The translations under genes were made by a program, and so were the position numbers. From Zychaea mexicana (Eukaryota > Mucoromycota > Mucoromycetes > Mucorales > Lichtheimiaceae): 64,000 nucleotides of DNA. The notes beneath the pieces were generated by a model that searched no databases, was not told where the DNA came from, and saw only the letters and a program-made list of their open reading frames with translations. This document shows, in pieces, positions 52,201-63,200 of the stretch. The stretch is from assembly GCF_025766255.1 (NCBI RefSeq), contig NW_026516680.1, forward strand, positions 248,001 to 312,000. Reading direction: 5' to 3'. Each line of letters opens with the position of its first letter. Position 1 is the stretch's first letter.

Positions 52201-52487
52201 TTAGCCTTCTCTTTTTCTCTTTTTATTACTCTCACTGCTAGCGTCATCTGTACCGGCCAGCAGTTTCTACAGTATCATGCAAGAATAATGATTAACTCAA
52301 GAAGCCCCCTCGACAAGCGCCTATGAAAAATAAGAAAGAAAGACACTTACCAGAGACGGTTTTGGATTAACGGGGAACATTGGTGTCTGGACATAATCCT
52401 TCAGCATCGTTTTCCAGGCATTCAGGCCACTTGCATACAAATCACTATCTATCACCAATTCACGGTCAAGTATAAAATCTTGAGGTC
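52201..52487 (-). pseudogene. 3' end of an unidentified gene, truncated at its 5' side
   Basis: Two exons in phase: about 52484-52351 and 52266-52201, with a GTAAGT donor and a GATACTGTAG acceptor. The protein piece reads DFILDRELVIDSDLYASGL, LNAWKTMLKDYVQTPMFPVN, PKPSL, then KLLAGTDDASSESNKKRKRE and Gly before TAA, ending with a basic cluster like a nuclear signal. Upstream, coding stops in a triple GTCCACC word (52485-52533) and a hairpin, so the rest of the gene is absent. I cannot name the family. Confidence 0.5.
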
Positions 52488-52542
52488 CACCAAAGTCCAC
52501 CTGGGTCCACCATTTTTTGAAATCCCGATAGCAGGACCACAG

Positions 52543-52592
52543 TGATATCCAGCGATATCATTGGTTATACCGAATGATATCTGCGAATATCA
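52543..52592. repeat. Near-perfect inverted repeat (hairpin), arms of about 22 bp, 5-nt loop
   Basis: Arm TGATATCCAGCGATATCATT.. (52543-52564), loop TTATA, arm 52570-52592. The arms pair apart from a few mismatches and a single-base bulge, and each contains GATATC. It adjoins the truncated gene end and could be a mobile-element terminus or a cruciform-forming site. Confidence 0.65.
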
Positions 52593-53992
52593 ATTGTTGG
52601 GGACCGTTTTTATAAGTAGAGCCGTGGACCTGCTTGTTATTAATAAAAGAAGAGCTTGGTATCTTTAGAATAATTACAGAAAACCTTCAAAATGCTTTAA
52701 ATGAACCGGGCATTGATTCCATGTATTCAAGGAAAGGTTAATGTCATCCGAGATTGCAGAATAAGTTTTTTAAATCGTGCTGTTCTTAATGAATGAGCTG
52801 CTCTAGGTCGTGTAATTTGTATCATGCTAGCTACATACAGCAACTGTACCACTCAAAGAGCCTACATTTTAGTGATCTCTCCAATACTTTCAATGTTAGA
52901 TGACAGTGATATGGATGCCATGGTGTTAGCAAAACTATTACACTCTAACATACACGTAGATCCAACATCAGTGTCTACACTTCAGACTAACCCTATCTTT
53001 CTTCTGTCTCGTCAGGTACCTTGTTGATAGCTTTCAAAAAGCATTGGTATAGATGGCACATTGACTCAGTGGATTGGACGGTATACGCTATTCTATCTAT
53101 GCTTGAGATATTAACAATGTTTTCTCTCCTTTCCTGTACTTTGAACATGTAACAGACACTAGGTAGAGATAGTTAGTGTTGTGTAGGAACATGTCATATC
53201 TTGTTCCTTTCTTTGCCTGACTGATGAATAACAGCAACTTATTGCTGCCATTGCAACGATTATAAAACCACTTTGTAACCGCTATCGACCGATGAACTAA
53301 CTATAAGCAGTTCTAATGACTATCCTTCCTTGATAACTGCTCAAGATTTATGTATTCACAATGCATTTTGACAGCGGAAGGTGCGAAAAACCAGCGCAAC
53401 ATCTGCAGCAGTACGAACATTTTTGGAGAGAAAAACTAATCTACATCGCCTTCATTTAAACAACATATTTCTGTTCCCAGTAATACATTATCGCCATGCT
53501 GCTAACCATGTATCGTTCGTGGTATACACAGTCGTCTCGAGTGTCCATTATTAAATTACTAAAATTAGAGCCATATCCAGTACTGCGTGTATATATATAA
53601 TCTAATTCCTACATCTTAAGCTCTGCATCAAGTGCAACTAATTTATCAAATGCATTTCATCATGCTTCAGAAAACGTACTATAATAAGCATTCCCTATTC
53701 AAAACCATTGACAATCATTTTTAGGACAGGCCTCGTGAGCCCATGAAACAAAAGTTATATATTCTTTGAAAAAAAAAAGGGCCAAACAAGGCCACGAAAC
53801 AAGCAAAAGTTAAAAAGAAAAAAAAAGCGAGGCAAAAACCATCATGGCCAACAGACCACAACATGAAAGTAATACAATAAAAAAAATATGGCTAAGCAAG
53901 GCCAATGTTAGAAAGTTGAAAAAAAAGCGTGTCAAAGGGAAAGCTAGCGAGTGAAAAAAAGAACAAGATGGTGAAATGAATATACAAAAAGT
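52593..53992. other. Intergenic, no supported gene
   Basis: About 1.4 kb with short motif-free frames. 53770-53990 is A-rich with repeated words such as GGCCAA and AAAAAAAGCG. It lies just downstream of the Crypton gene. Confidence 0.4.
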
Positions 53993-56900
53993 TTAAAGTG
54001 TATCAAAAAAACATAAGTCTTTCGATAGTGAATCTAATGAGGTAATGCCGACAGCGAGATAGTGTCTATGTATAGTGTCCAACGCTTCTGGTACTCTTTC
54101 TTGCATTCCTTTTCTTTCGATATAATCTTGAACTTTCCGAATAATCGCTCGTCTTCTACGAAACCATTTGCCGTCTGAATCACTTTTTCGCCATGCAGTT
54201 TTGTACACTTCTTCCATTCTAATCACAGACATGCCGCCATTCCAACCGTCAAACCATTCAGTCCATAATTGTGGGATTGTTTGGACGTTTGTGCGGTTCA
54301 TGGATGGATATATGGGCTGTTGTTGTTGGGGGCGATGATGATGGTGATGAGTTGGTGCTGATGCTGCTGACGATGATGATGACGATGTTGGTGCTGGTGC
54401 TGCTGACGACGACGACGAAGATGATGATGGCGCTGGTGCTGCTGATGGCAGTGCCACAGTTGCTGTCATGGTGGATGGGAGGGAGGAGGACGAGGACGGG
54501 AGCGAAACCGAGCCCCAACCTTCCTGCTGCTGTTGTTGTTGCTGATCTTGTTGTTGTTGCTGCTGCTGACCTGCCAAGTTGAGCGTGACGCTCAAGGACA
54601 CTTGTCCGCTGGCGATGCGGTCCCAATGCTGTACAATATCTCCTATACGACTCATGTTTGGTGCAAGCTGCGCAAGTGCTTCCAGAGTGGGTATGGCGTT
54701 AGAGAAAGATTGTACGATGCGATTGGTGTCTTGTTGCTGAGCAGCGATTTGTTGTTGTATTTGTTGTTGCAAGATGGCAAGTCTATTTTCAATGATCGGC
54801 ACGGCACGTTGAAGTAACAGATCAGTGGGCTCTTCGTTGTTTTCAAGTGCATGATTCAAGTTACTATTTTAAAAGGATAATTAGTATATAAACGAAAGAC
54901 TGTAGTCCACCAGCACATACCGTTCAAATTCAAGATACAAAGGATCACGGAACAAAGGATCTTGCCACAAATGATGACCTGGACAGCGCTTTTTCATCAA
55001 AACCGAATCTTGCAAAAATACAACACGCAACTGCACAAGAAGACGCAAAAACGAATCAGCCGCGCACGAGTCCTCCACTTGTTTGGCATCCAGCAACGCC
55101 CGCCACCGATCGACTTCAGGAAAAACCTTCTTGCAAAGCTCAAGGGGTGGTGTAACAGCAGCACGAGGTAAGTAGAATTGGCCAGCCTCTCTAGTGAATC
55201 CTGCCATGGTCCGCAAGATATCACGAGGCAAATTGGTTAGATAACTGGTCGATAAAGCAGAATTATTCCAACGACCTAATCGCCGGATAGACTCTTCGCT
55301 CGTTCCAGATATCTCTGCCATGCGTGCTGACGAACCCCTCATAGCGTGAGTGACCGCTTTACTGTGAATGCCGACTGACTTGAATGCTTCTAAAATACAC
55401 TCGCGATGACGATCATACGTAATGGACTGCGTGTTGCGATCTCTGCCTCTGATGAGCTTGATGTCGAACCAATCTCGATTGCTTTGGAAACAAGGGAATG
55501 CCTCACCAGCAACGTGCCACCGATGAAAGAGATAAAAGGAAAGCATCATCAAAGGACAGATAACAACATTGGCGTTACGCATCGCAGCAGCAAACTCCAC
55601 ACGGCCCTCTTGGTTTGTTTTTCCTTGCTTAAGCACCATCACCAACGCATGACATTCAGTGACACCCTCGCGCTCAAGAAGTAACGTTTGTAGATCGGCA
55701 AGTTCCATCATACGAACGCTTTCGCCCCGTAGAAGTCCATAGTGTTGCAGAAGAAAAGCAGTGCAGTTTCGCAGTCCTTGTTGCTTGTTGGTGGCCAGAA
55801 AATGATCTACAATACGCTCCATCTCAGCTGATGTCGAATAACCATCTGCTGTCGTACGCATGCCTCTGTCTTCGTAGTTTTGTCGACTAAGCTCCTTTTC
55901 CACACGTTTCAAATGATCAACCAGTGCATGAACAAGCGGGCCACGCGGATGCGGACGATTGAAGCAAGGATCTGTTTCGGCTTGTTCAAAATGGAGATCG
56001 ACAATGGAAGTAATGTATTGTTTAACGGTAGCAAGCTTGACTTTGGGGGCGGGGGCATCAGGCGCAACAGGTTGCTCAACGGTATAACCCGGAGCATCGC
56101 GTACAGGTAGAGCAGCAGATGATGACGACGACGATGATGGCAAGATGGTGGTGACGGGCGAGAGAACAGCAGCAGACGACGATGATGGCATGACGGCGGT
56201 GGCGGGCGAGAGAACAGCAGCAGACGAGGATGATGGCATGACGGCGGTGGCGGGCGAGAGAACAGCAGCAGACGAGGATGATGGCATGACGGCGGTGGCG
56301 GGCGAGAGAACAGCAGCAGACGAGGATGATGGCATGACGGCGGTGGCGGGCGAGAGAACAGCAGCAGACGAGGATGATGGCATGACGGCGGTGGCGGGCG
56401 AGAGAACAGCAGCAGACGAGGATGATGGCATGATGGCGGTGGCGGGCGAGAGAACAACAGCAGCAGGCGAGGATGATGGCATGGTGGTGGTGGTGGTACG
56501 CATGGCAGGAGCGGGTGACGAGGCGGGCGACAGCACAGAATTCTCTGGCTCTTTTCTCTTTCTTCCAGGTTTACGCTTCTCTCTGAAGACGACCTAAAAA
56601 GAACACAATTGTAAGACATGCGTACATATATAGATTGCGAACAGATATGTGGCTAACCTCTTCCACAAGAAAAAGATGAAGCTTTCTGTCGTCGATCAAC
56701 TGGTTAGTGTGATCATTTGGACAGCGTCTTCGGCACCACTCGAGAAATTCTTCCTGCCTGGGAGAATACGATCTAACTGTATTCTGCGGACGGCTTCCTC
56801 GTGCTTGTTCGTATGTAGCTCGAGCAGCAGATTCAGCAGCTGCTTGATACTCCATTTGCGAGCTCATGAAAGAAGTATACTGTGGTAGAGGGGGAGGGAC

Positions 56901-57020
56901 AGGGAGAGAAAGAGGACGTGGTGAGGCACCATTACTCGCCACCACACGGCCCGGGCGATTAGCCAAACGGGCGGTGCTTCTCCTAGCGGGAGTAACAGTG
57001 CTACCACGACCTCTGCTCAT
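53993..57020 (-). mobile_element. Crypton tyrosine-recombinase gene with GCR1_C domain
   Basis: Cryptons are DNA transposons that move by a tyrosine recombinase. Exons 57020-56658, 56593-54921 and 54863-53993 join in phase (60- and 57-nt-scale introns), giving about 968 residues. Order: an Arg-rich start, a SAM-like core-binding region (NTVRSYSPRQEEFLEWCRRR), a tandem Ser/Ala/Pro repeat, then the catalytic domain with YGLLRGES (first Arg), HAMRGSSARMAEISG (His-x-x-Arg), RRLGRWNNSALSTSYLTNLP (Tyr nucleophile) and DILRTMAGF. The last exon has poly-Gln/Ser/His stretches and a GCR1_C DNA-binding domain (TEWFDGWNGGMSVIRMEEVY; YKTAWRKSDSDGKWFRRRRA). All catalytic residues are present and no stops interrupt, so it may be active or domesticated. 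No terminal repeats were found, as expected for Cryptons. Confidence 0.88.
56145..56480 (-). repeat. 48-bp tandem repeats inside the recombinase gene
   Basis: About seven copies of a 48-bp unit, central copies nearly identical, encoding AVLSPATAVMPSSSSA on the minus strand. Because 48 is a multiple of three, all six frames stay open across it, which explains the long shadow frames on the other strand and frame. The repeats link the N-terminal core-binding region to the catalytic domain. Confidence 0.9.
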
Positions 57021-59085
57021 GTTGTTAAGATAGTGAACGATTTATTGAGGAATGGAAATGAGATGAAGGAAACGGAATCTGACAGATGTGCCTGACAAAA
57101 GAAAAGTGGCGAAGCTTCGAAAATTCTTTTTTTTTTCCTGGATATCAAGATTGGGTCCCCGCCATGCTGTGGACCTGAGTCCGGACCCGCACTAAACACA
57201 AAATGATATTGCCAAAATATCATAGCCTTGCGCTCATTCACGTCATACAGTGGCCAATGCGGAATACCCTGATGATTGGGACTACCGGTGTTGGCAAACG
57301 CCACAATAGCTTGAGACACTTGCTTGGCTATCCGATCACGTTCATACTCATCACCAGGACCCAAAAATGGATTGCCTTCCCAAAAGTGAAGGTTATCCCA
57401 CGAGAAAATGGCATCAACCATATGGGCTGCCTTGATAATGTTCTCAACATCGTTCGACTCGTAGCGCCATTCATACAAATGCACCTTGTGGCCGTGTTTG
57501 ACTAGATTTTCCGCGGTCAACAGCACTGATATCCTACACATGACATCTGAGCACATGTATCGCGCCACTTCACTAGGTGGTGAAAACGGCGGTACGATCT
57601 GGGATTTGTATATCTCGTATGCTTCGCGTGCATATTTCCGACCAAACACATGGGCGAAATAGGTTCTGACAAACATGGTATCGTCCATTTCTTGGAAATT
57701 GGGCAAGAACGGGAAAAAGAAATTGAATTCGTCGCGCGTGTAGCCAATGATGATGTCCAAGTCTTTGTAGTGGTCTGGCAAGGGATGGTGAAAGTAGTAC
57801 TCAATCAAGGAGCTCGGTAGCGTCTTGTTGTCATCGCCTGCAGGGCCTACAGGTGCCAAGCCTTCCAAGAAATTGGGCCAGGTCGTCATGAACGATTGTG
57901 CGTCCAATATCGTCTGCACATCCACTTCTCGTAACTCGTCCAGTTGGTCAGGGCTAATGCCCATGGATCGAATGAAAATGTCGCCCTTGAACTTGGCCCA
58001 ATCGCGCGGACTAAAGTGGAACATGGGTGGGGATTGCAGTATGACGCGTTCAAAGAATCGACCCGCGCGTGGAGATATTAACATGGCCATTAGACAGGTT
58101 GCTGTTTGTTGTAGTGTATATTATAGGTAAGAACAAATCAGTATGCAATTGTAAATAAACGCTTACTTGAGCAGCCATGCAACTTCCTCCAAATCCCAAT
58201 ACATTATTATGCAATGTAATGCAAAGAATCACAGAAAGAACATGTTTGTCCGAAGAGATATTGCTTTTCCCGCATGCTACATTACCTCCTGCAGATGAGC
58301 CGTAGCCAGTGATGTTGTTGGGATCACCTCCAAATGTTGCAATATTGTCTTTGACCCATTCAGCAGCCACTATAAGGCAAGTCGTCTTTAGTACCACCCA
58401 TTTGGTGCACACGTCCACACCCCAGGTACGAAACGAACTTACCGATCTGATCCAATAACCCATAATTGGCAGATCCGTCAAAATCATTGGATAGATGATC
58501 CAGTGTCATCCACCCTAACGCACCTAGACGATAGTTAAATGTCACGACCACCACATCCTTGCGTGCAAAGTTGGTACCGTCCCAGAACGACTGATCTCCA
58601 CAGCCACTATAATCAGATATCGATGCATTAGTGACAAACAATATAAAGAAGAACCCTGATTTCTCTCCTGGAAAATATATCACAGTCAACATCGGTCTGT
58701 CGATAGAGTGCATGGATTATTTGTACCTCATGCAGGCACCCGTGTGGATCCAGAAAAGAACAGGTAGCTTGGCTGCAGGATCAACGGTGGGTGTCCACAC
58801 GTTTATATACAGACAATCCTCGGACTGGTTGTCTGGGTCGATCTGGATACTCATAAGGGTATCAAAGGGCATTTGGGTCTGTGGCGCTGCTCGGCCTGCC
58901 TGCAAGCATTGTCGAACAGTCGCAGGGTCACCCTCTGGTTTGTATGGCTCAGGTGGTCTGTACCGACGATCGCCCACAGGTGGCATGGCGTATGGAATGC
59001 CCATAAAGACATGGACATTGTGTTCAGCATGCGTGAATCCCTGAAGACGGCCCGATGTCGTGTCTACAATGGGAGATCCTGTCAT
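57017..59085 (-). CDS. Type-B carboxylesterase/lipase (alpha/beta hydrolase)
   Basis: Hydrolyses carboxylic esters. Exons 59085-58727, 58606-58443, 58369-58286 and 58101-57017 join in phase, giving 563 residues, the usual size. Motifs: YAMPPVGDRRYRPPEPYKP, SEDCLYINVWTP, VLFWIHTGACM (oxyanion region; unusual in place of HGGG), VVVVTFNYRLGALGW, NYGLLDQI and GYGSSAGATCLMAML (nucleophile Ser in GSSAG, where most members have GESAG). The acid is probably in IGYTRDEFNFFFPF and the His in AAHMVDAIFSW. The start at 59085 lacks a signal peptide. The C-terminus after GGDPILIS runs about 45 residues into sequence of doubtful origin and its stop overlaps the recombinase ATG (ATGA). Confidence 0.9.
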
Positions 59086-59195
59086 GGTACAATAGTGAAT
59101 ATAAAATGAGTGATGGGCAGTAGACACACACACAAATGCTGGAAAACGAGAAGAAAGTAGCAAGAGTATCGAAAGCAGGAGAAGAGGAAACTCTC

Positions 59196-59203
59196 TTTTT
59201 ATA
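59196..59203 (-). promoter_or_regulatory. TATA box (TATAAAAA) for the carboxylesterase gene
   Basis: TATAAAAA on the minus strand, 110 bp upstream of the esterase ATG. Confidence 0.5.
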
Positions 59204-59409
59204 TTTTAAATTGAAGGTGGAAGTTGGGCGGGGGGGTTGAAGAAGCATTGTCTTTTTTTGGGGGCTTGTCGAGACTACTAGGACATTATGATCGATGATG
59301 ACAGCGTATAACAGAATGATGGATGGGATGGACTCGATGCGATTATAGGGGAAAGAGGGTATGTGTAACAAAAGAGTGGCGATCCCGCATGAAAAGAGGG
59401 TGGTGGCTG
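59204..59409. other. Intergenic between esterase and Sec7-protein genes
   Basis: About 200 bp holding a G-run (GGCGGGGGGG) and no open frame of interest. Both neighbours are on the minus strand. Confidence 0.5.
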
Positions 59410-62400
59410 TTATTGGATCTGCTTGCGCAAGAATCCAAGCATGAGTGGCACTAAGGAGTTCTGTACGACTAGCTTTATAATTTCATGCCCACGTTTGGTG
59501 ACCACCGTGGGTTTCTTTTTGCTGACCACCGTCGACGTCCTGTTGTTCTTCTTGTCCTGCTCCTCGTCTGCCGCTGCCCCAAACACCACCACATCGTCCT
59601 TGTCGTTGCCAGGGCTCTGCACCCACAGCAGATCCCCATCCTTGATATCCTTGTTGTTTGCGCTTGGGCTATGGATTGAGCCTGCCGTCAACGCCGTATG
59701 CGTGCTTGCCACATCAATCATGCTGAGACGACTGTTATGGTGATGGTTGTTGTTGTTGTTGTTGTTGTTGTTGCTGCTGTTTCCGTTACCACCCCATAAT
59801 GCTGCCGTATTGGGCTTCACCAAGGCTGCAACATTGGCCGTCCCCTTTTTGTATTCGTCGGCCAACAGGATTTCCTTCAAGACTTGCAGACCGACCCGTT
59901 CTTCAGATGTCATCGGCGTCTCTCCTGCTGCCGCTTCTTTACTGTTGTTGTTGTTGTTGTTGTTGTTGTTAGTCGTAGCGGTTGCACCATTGACATGCAC
60001 ATGGCCCGATAAGGTTTTCAGCCAGCTGATCCATTCTGTCCGCTCTTGCTCCGTCTCAACGCTAAAGATATACTTGCGTCGGACCATCACTGGCGATTTC
60101 GGCTCTTGCTCATCTGTTGTTCCTGCTGCTGCTGCAATGGTTTTATCGTCGTCTTTCCCTGTTACTGCTCCCGATGGGGCTTCTGTCGTTCCTGGAGTAG
60201 TATTGCTACCAGCTGCCGCTGTAGCCGTTGTTGGCGTTGTAACAGCGTTTGCTGCTGCTGCTGCTGCTGTTGGTGGCAGTCGCATATCCACGTGTGAAAA
60301 AGCAATCTGGAACGTGTAGCGCATAAACGGCCGCTCTACGACGATGCTCTTGGTCCTCGGCAGCGTCGGACTGACATAGCGGCTGGCGTGTGGTCCAGAT
60401 TTGATAAACATCAAGCTCGTCCTACCTAGAGTATGACCGGTGATCGTAAATGTTTGAATGCACGAGTCGCTGAAATCCAGCACGTTGGGGTGACATTCTA
60501 TATCTTGTCCGCGTAGCTTGATTTGAAGGCCAGGATCGGGCGCGGCTATTGAAATCGTGATTGGCGCCGATGGTACGCTTCGAGTTAAACGCGTCGGGAA
60601 ACGATAGGGCGTCACTGTGATGATTGTATCTTGCTCTGGTGCATCCGAAGCCTCCACGTCATTATCCCAGCCCGTCTCCAGTCTTTCATGGGCAATCGAA
60701 TTGTACATGTCCCGCAAGAAATCAAAGGACACGAGTATGTACTGATCATAGTAACGCCATCGTTGTAAGAACTCGTCAAACGTCGGCCGCACGTTCCCCT
60801 TTTGTGCACGTAGTGCCGAAATGTAGTGTAACGGCTCAATAGCCACACTCCCACGCTCGTCCTTATTGCGATCTACCATACTTGCTCGTCGTGTGAGCCG
60901 CTGTCTGTCGCGCCGTTCTTTGTGCTCACGAGCAGACCAAAACACATCCAACTCGCTGCTCGCATCGTACCACCACTCGGCATTCAGGAACAGCATAGCA
61001 ACCACGACCTTAACCACCATGTCCTCGTGGAACTTGACAACGTTCTGATTCGCGTCATGCCATTTCTTTGAGAACCGTTCAATCACATACTCGAGCGCCT
61101 CCCACTTGCTCGGCAGTCGAAGCGTCATGAGCAGAATCCGCAACGCTTCGTCCAACCGCAGCGCTACCATACGAAAACAGTCCAAAAACGCGTCGTAAAT
61201 GTCACTGTTTTTTGGATCCGCCAAGAAATCTCCCAGTTGGTGTCGACACAGATCGGGCGTTTTGAACAGGAAATTCGCAATGCTGAGTGGCTCGTTGGCC
61301 AACACGCTTTTATCTACCAAGTACGCAATCGCAGCGTCTGGATTAGTTTCGAATTTTCGTAAAGCAGAGGCTAGCAGTGGATGCATTTTGCGGGGTGCAG
61401 CTGCCAAGGAAACTGACGGTTTTTGCTGGTCGTCCCGCGACAAGTAGAGCGTCAGTTTACTCAGTTCTACGATATTCTTGACTTGGAACAAACTGTTTTC
61501 GTTGGGTCGGAAACGATATCGCGCTTCTTTGGCACTGTGGTGGTCCCCAACAATGATGTTTTCGTCCATGATAGGTTTGCAGATGATCAGCAGATCGTTG
61601 AATAAGAACAAGTAGCGGTCCTTGACCGTGTTTGCATTCACCACCTGGAATACCGGTGTCTGCAATATATGGGATCGCGGCGGTGGTCGTTCGAGTCGTG
61701 GTTTGGCTGTACCTGCAGGCGAACATTGATGTTGTCCTGTTGTTGCTGCATGGTGCTGCTGCTGCTGATGATGATGATGCTCAAGTGGATACTCTGCCTG
61801 GTCTTCCGACGAAGGTAACGAAGGGGCATAGCTGGTCAACATGTTCTTGATCCGGTCAAAGGATGGGCGGATGGGTGGTGGTTCGTCTCTTTGCGGACAT
61901 ATTGAATTATAACTGGCTGGATCATGTATGTCAAACACATGTTCATCCTCATGTTTTTCCTTGTCTCTTTCTTCTTCCTGTGCCTTCTCCTCTTCGTCCT
62001 CGCTTTCTTCTTCTTTTTCGTCTTCCGACAACTCGATATCACTATTATCGTCTTGTCGTCGTCGACGTCGATTTTGATCATGTTGCTGTTGTCGCTGCTG
62101 CTGTTGTTCCTGCTGACGCTGCAATAATTTCGGAGATGATGCTTCTGGTACTTGATGAGGCGACATTTTCATGAGCATTTCAGGAGACGATGATCCACCA
62201 CCTCGTTCCTCGTCGTCTTCATCATCGTCATCTTCATCTTCTTCTTCCAATTCATCCTCGCTTTCATGATGTTTCTTTCTGGCACTGCCACTGCTGCTGT
62301 TTCCACCATCACCACCATGATCCCGTCGTTCCTTTTCGTACCGTTGCCATAACGACCGATACCGCACAGTGTTGTTGCCAATCGACGTACCCCGCTCCAA

Positions 62401-62868
62401 CATTGGCGTTGTTTCCATAAACGACGAAGTGACAAACGGTGACAAGCCGTAATACGCGCTCGAGTCGAATTCAGAAGAGCTGACCGATGACGAGTGCGGT
62501 CGATTGTTATTTTCCCAATCGAACGATGTAAATGACGAAGGTACAGCTCCACCTCGTTCGAGTCGCCGTTGTGTAAAAGAGGTACTACTACCACTAGTTT
62601 CTCCACCATTGCTATTACTGGACTGGGATCCTCCTCCGCCCAAGGATGAACGTTCAAAGTAGGATGACGATGCATCGTTACTGTTGAAGGAAGGCGTGTC
62701 GAGCGTTTGTCGTTTGGTTAATTGATCAAATGCTGCTTGGACGTTTTTGTTTTCAGAGACAACCGACGAGCTTTTTCGAGAGTTGTCGCTGTTGCCGCTG
62801 TTGCCACTACGCAAATGAGCTAAAGGATGGGGTCGATGCAGTTGGCTACTGGGTGATGACGAGTCCAT
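59410..62868 (-). CDS. Sec7-domain protein with PH regions (Arf-GEF-like), 1152 residues
   Basis: Single-exon gene. Sec7 domains catalyse nucleotide exchange on Arf GTPases in membrane traffic. Order: Ser-rich disordered N-terminus (1-180), acidic and Gln-rich stretches (205-310), a PH-like segment (DRYLFLFNDLLIICKPIMDE, about 415-435), then the Sec7-like domain (about 490-640): SIANFLFKTPDLCRHQLGDF, YDAFLDCFRMVALRLDEALR, LRLPSKWEALEYVIERFSKK and FHEDMVVKVVVAML. A second, split PH domain follows (MRYTFQIAFSHVDM; RRKYIFSVETEQERTEWISW), interrupted by an Ala/Thr-rich insert, then Asn/His runs. In active Sec7 domains the glutamic finger sits in LPGE; here it is LPSK, so exchange activity is doubtful. 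Family is inferred from Sec7 plus PH layout. Confidence 0.85.
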   Translation of the reverse strand: MDSSSPSSQLHRPHPLAHLRSGNSGNSDNSRKSSSVVSENKNVQAAFDQLTKRQTLDTPSFNSNDASSSYFERSSLGGGGSQSSNSNGGETSGSSTSFTQRRLERGGAVPSSFTSFDWENNNRPHSSSVSSSEFDSSAYYGLSPFVTSSFMETTPMLERGTSIGNNTVRYRSLWQRYEKERRDHGGDGGNSSSGSARKKHHESEDELEEEDEDDDDEDDEERGGGSSSPEMLMKMSPHQVPEASSPKLLQRQQEQQQQRQQQHDQNRRRRRQDDNSDIELSEDEKEEESEDEEEKAQEEERDKEKHEDEHVFDIHDPASYNSICPQRDEPPPIRPSFDRIKNMLTSYAPSLPSSEDQAEYPLEHHHHQQQQHHAATTGQHQCSPAGTAKPRLERPPPRSHILQTPVFQVVNANTVKDRYLFLFNDLLIICKPIMDENIIVGDHHSAKEARYRFRPNENSLFQVKNIVELSKLTLYLSRDDQQKPSVSLAAAPRKMHPLLASALRKFETNPDAAIAYLVDKSVLANEPLSIANFLFKTPDLCRHQLGDFLADPKNSDIYDAFLDCFRMVALRLDEALRILLMTLRLPSKWEALEYVIERFSKKWHDANQNVVKFHEDMVVKVVVAMLFLNAEWWYDASSELDVFWSAREHKERRDRQRLTRRASMVDRNKDERGSVAIEPLHYISALRAQKGNVRPTFDEFLQRWRYYDQYILVSFDFLRDMYNSIAHERLETGWDNDVEASDAPEQDTIITVTPYRFPTRLTRSVPSAPITISIAAPDPGLQIKLRGQDIECHPNVLDFSDSCIQTFTITGHTLGRTSLMFIKSGPHASRYVSPTLPRTKSIVVERPFMRYTFQIAFSHVDMRLPPTAAAAAANAVTTPTTATAAAGSNTTPGTTEAPSGAVTGKDDDKTIAAAAGTTDEQEPKSPVMVRRKYIFSVETEQERTEWISWLKTLSGHVHVNGATATTNNNNNNNNNSKEAAAGETPMTSEERVGLQVLKEILLADEYKKGTANVAALVKPNTAALWGGNGNSSNNNNNNNNNHHHNSRLSMIDVASTHTALTAGSIHSPSANNKDIKDGDLLWVQSPGNDKDDVVVFGAAADEEQDKKNNRTSTVVSKKKPTVVTKRGHEIIKLVVQNSLVPLMLGFLRKQIQ

Positions 62869-63200
62869 AGTGAATCAGGAAGGTATTAGGGTATTAGATT
62901 AAATATAAAGAAAGAGAGCCAGGGCAAGCTAGCTTTGGCTGGGTTATTAGAGAAACTGTCAAGCACACTGGAAAAATGGGATATGATACGCATAAAATGC
63001 CAAAACAGTGGGATTGTAATGCTCGGAAAGTTTGTTGTTGCTGGCGCTGTTTTCTCTTTCCCTCCCATATCAGTACTCGCAGTTTTGAAGAAAATGATTT
63101 CGCTAGAATAGTAATTCTCTTTCGATCTATTTTTCCGGTTTGGCTATCCATCTTTGCCAACTCTTCCTTTTCTTTCTGTTTGTCGATAATTAATTGAACC
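62869..63200. other. Divergent promoter region
   Basis: Lies between the Sec7-protein start (minus) and a small plus-strand gene. Short minus-strand frames here have no motif. Confidence 0.4.

Noticed and set aside
54258..54626. Frames overlapping the recombinase third exon on both strands
   Set aside because: Low-complexity shadows of poly-Gln/Ser/His coding sequence.
56145..56597. 150-codon plus-strand repeat protein (and 236-codon alternative minus frame)
   Set aside because: All frames are open because the 48-bp unit is a multiple of three; only the frame joined to the catalytic domain makes sense.
58167..58186. Possible 20-nt exon in the carboxylesterase
   Set aside because: Including it breaks phase; joining 58286 directly to 58101 gives the canonical GSSAGATCLMAML.
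59747..60319. 190-codon plus-strand frame rich in Leu/Val
   Set aside because: Antisense of Asn/Ala/Thr-rich Sec7-protein coding sequence.
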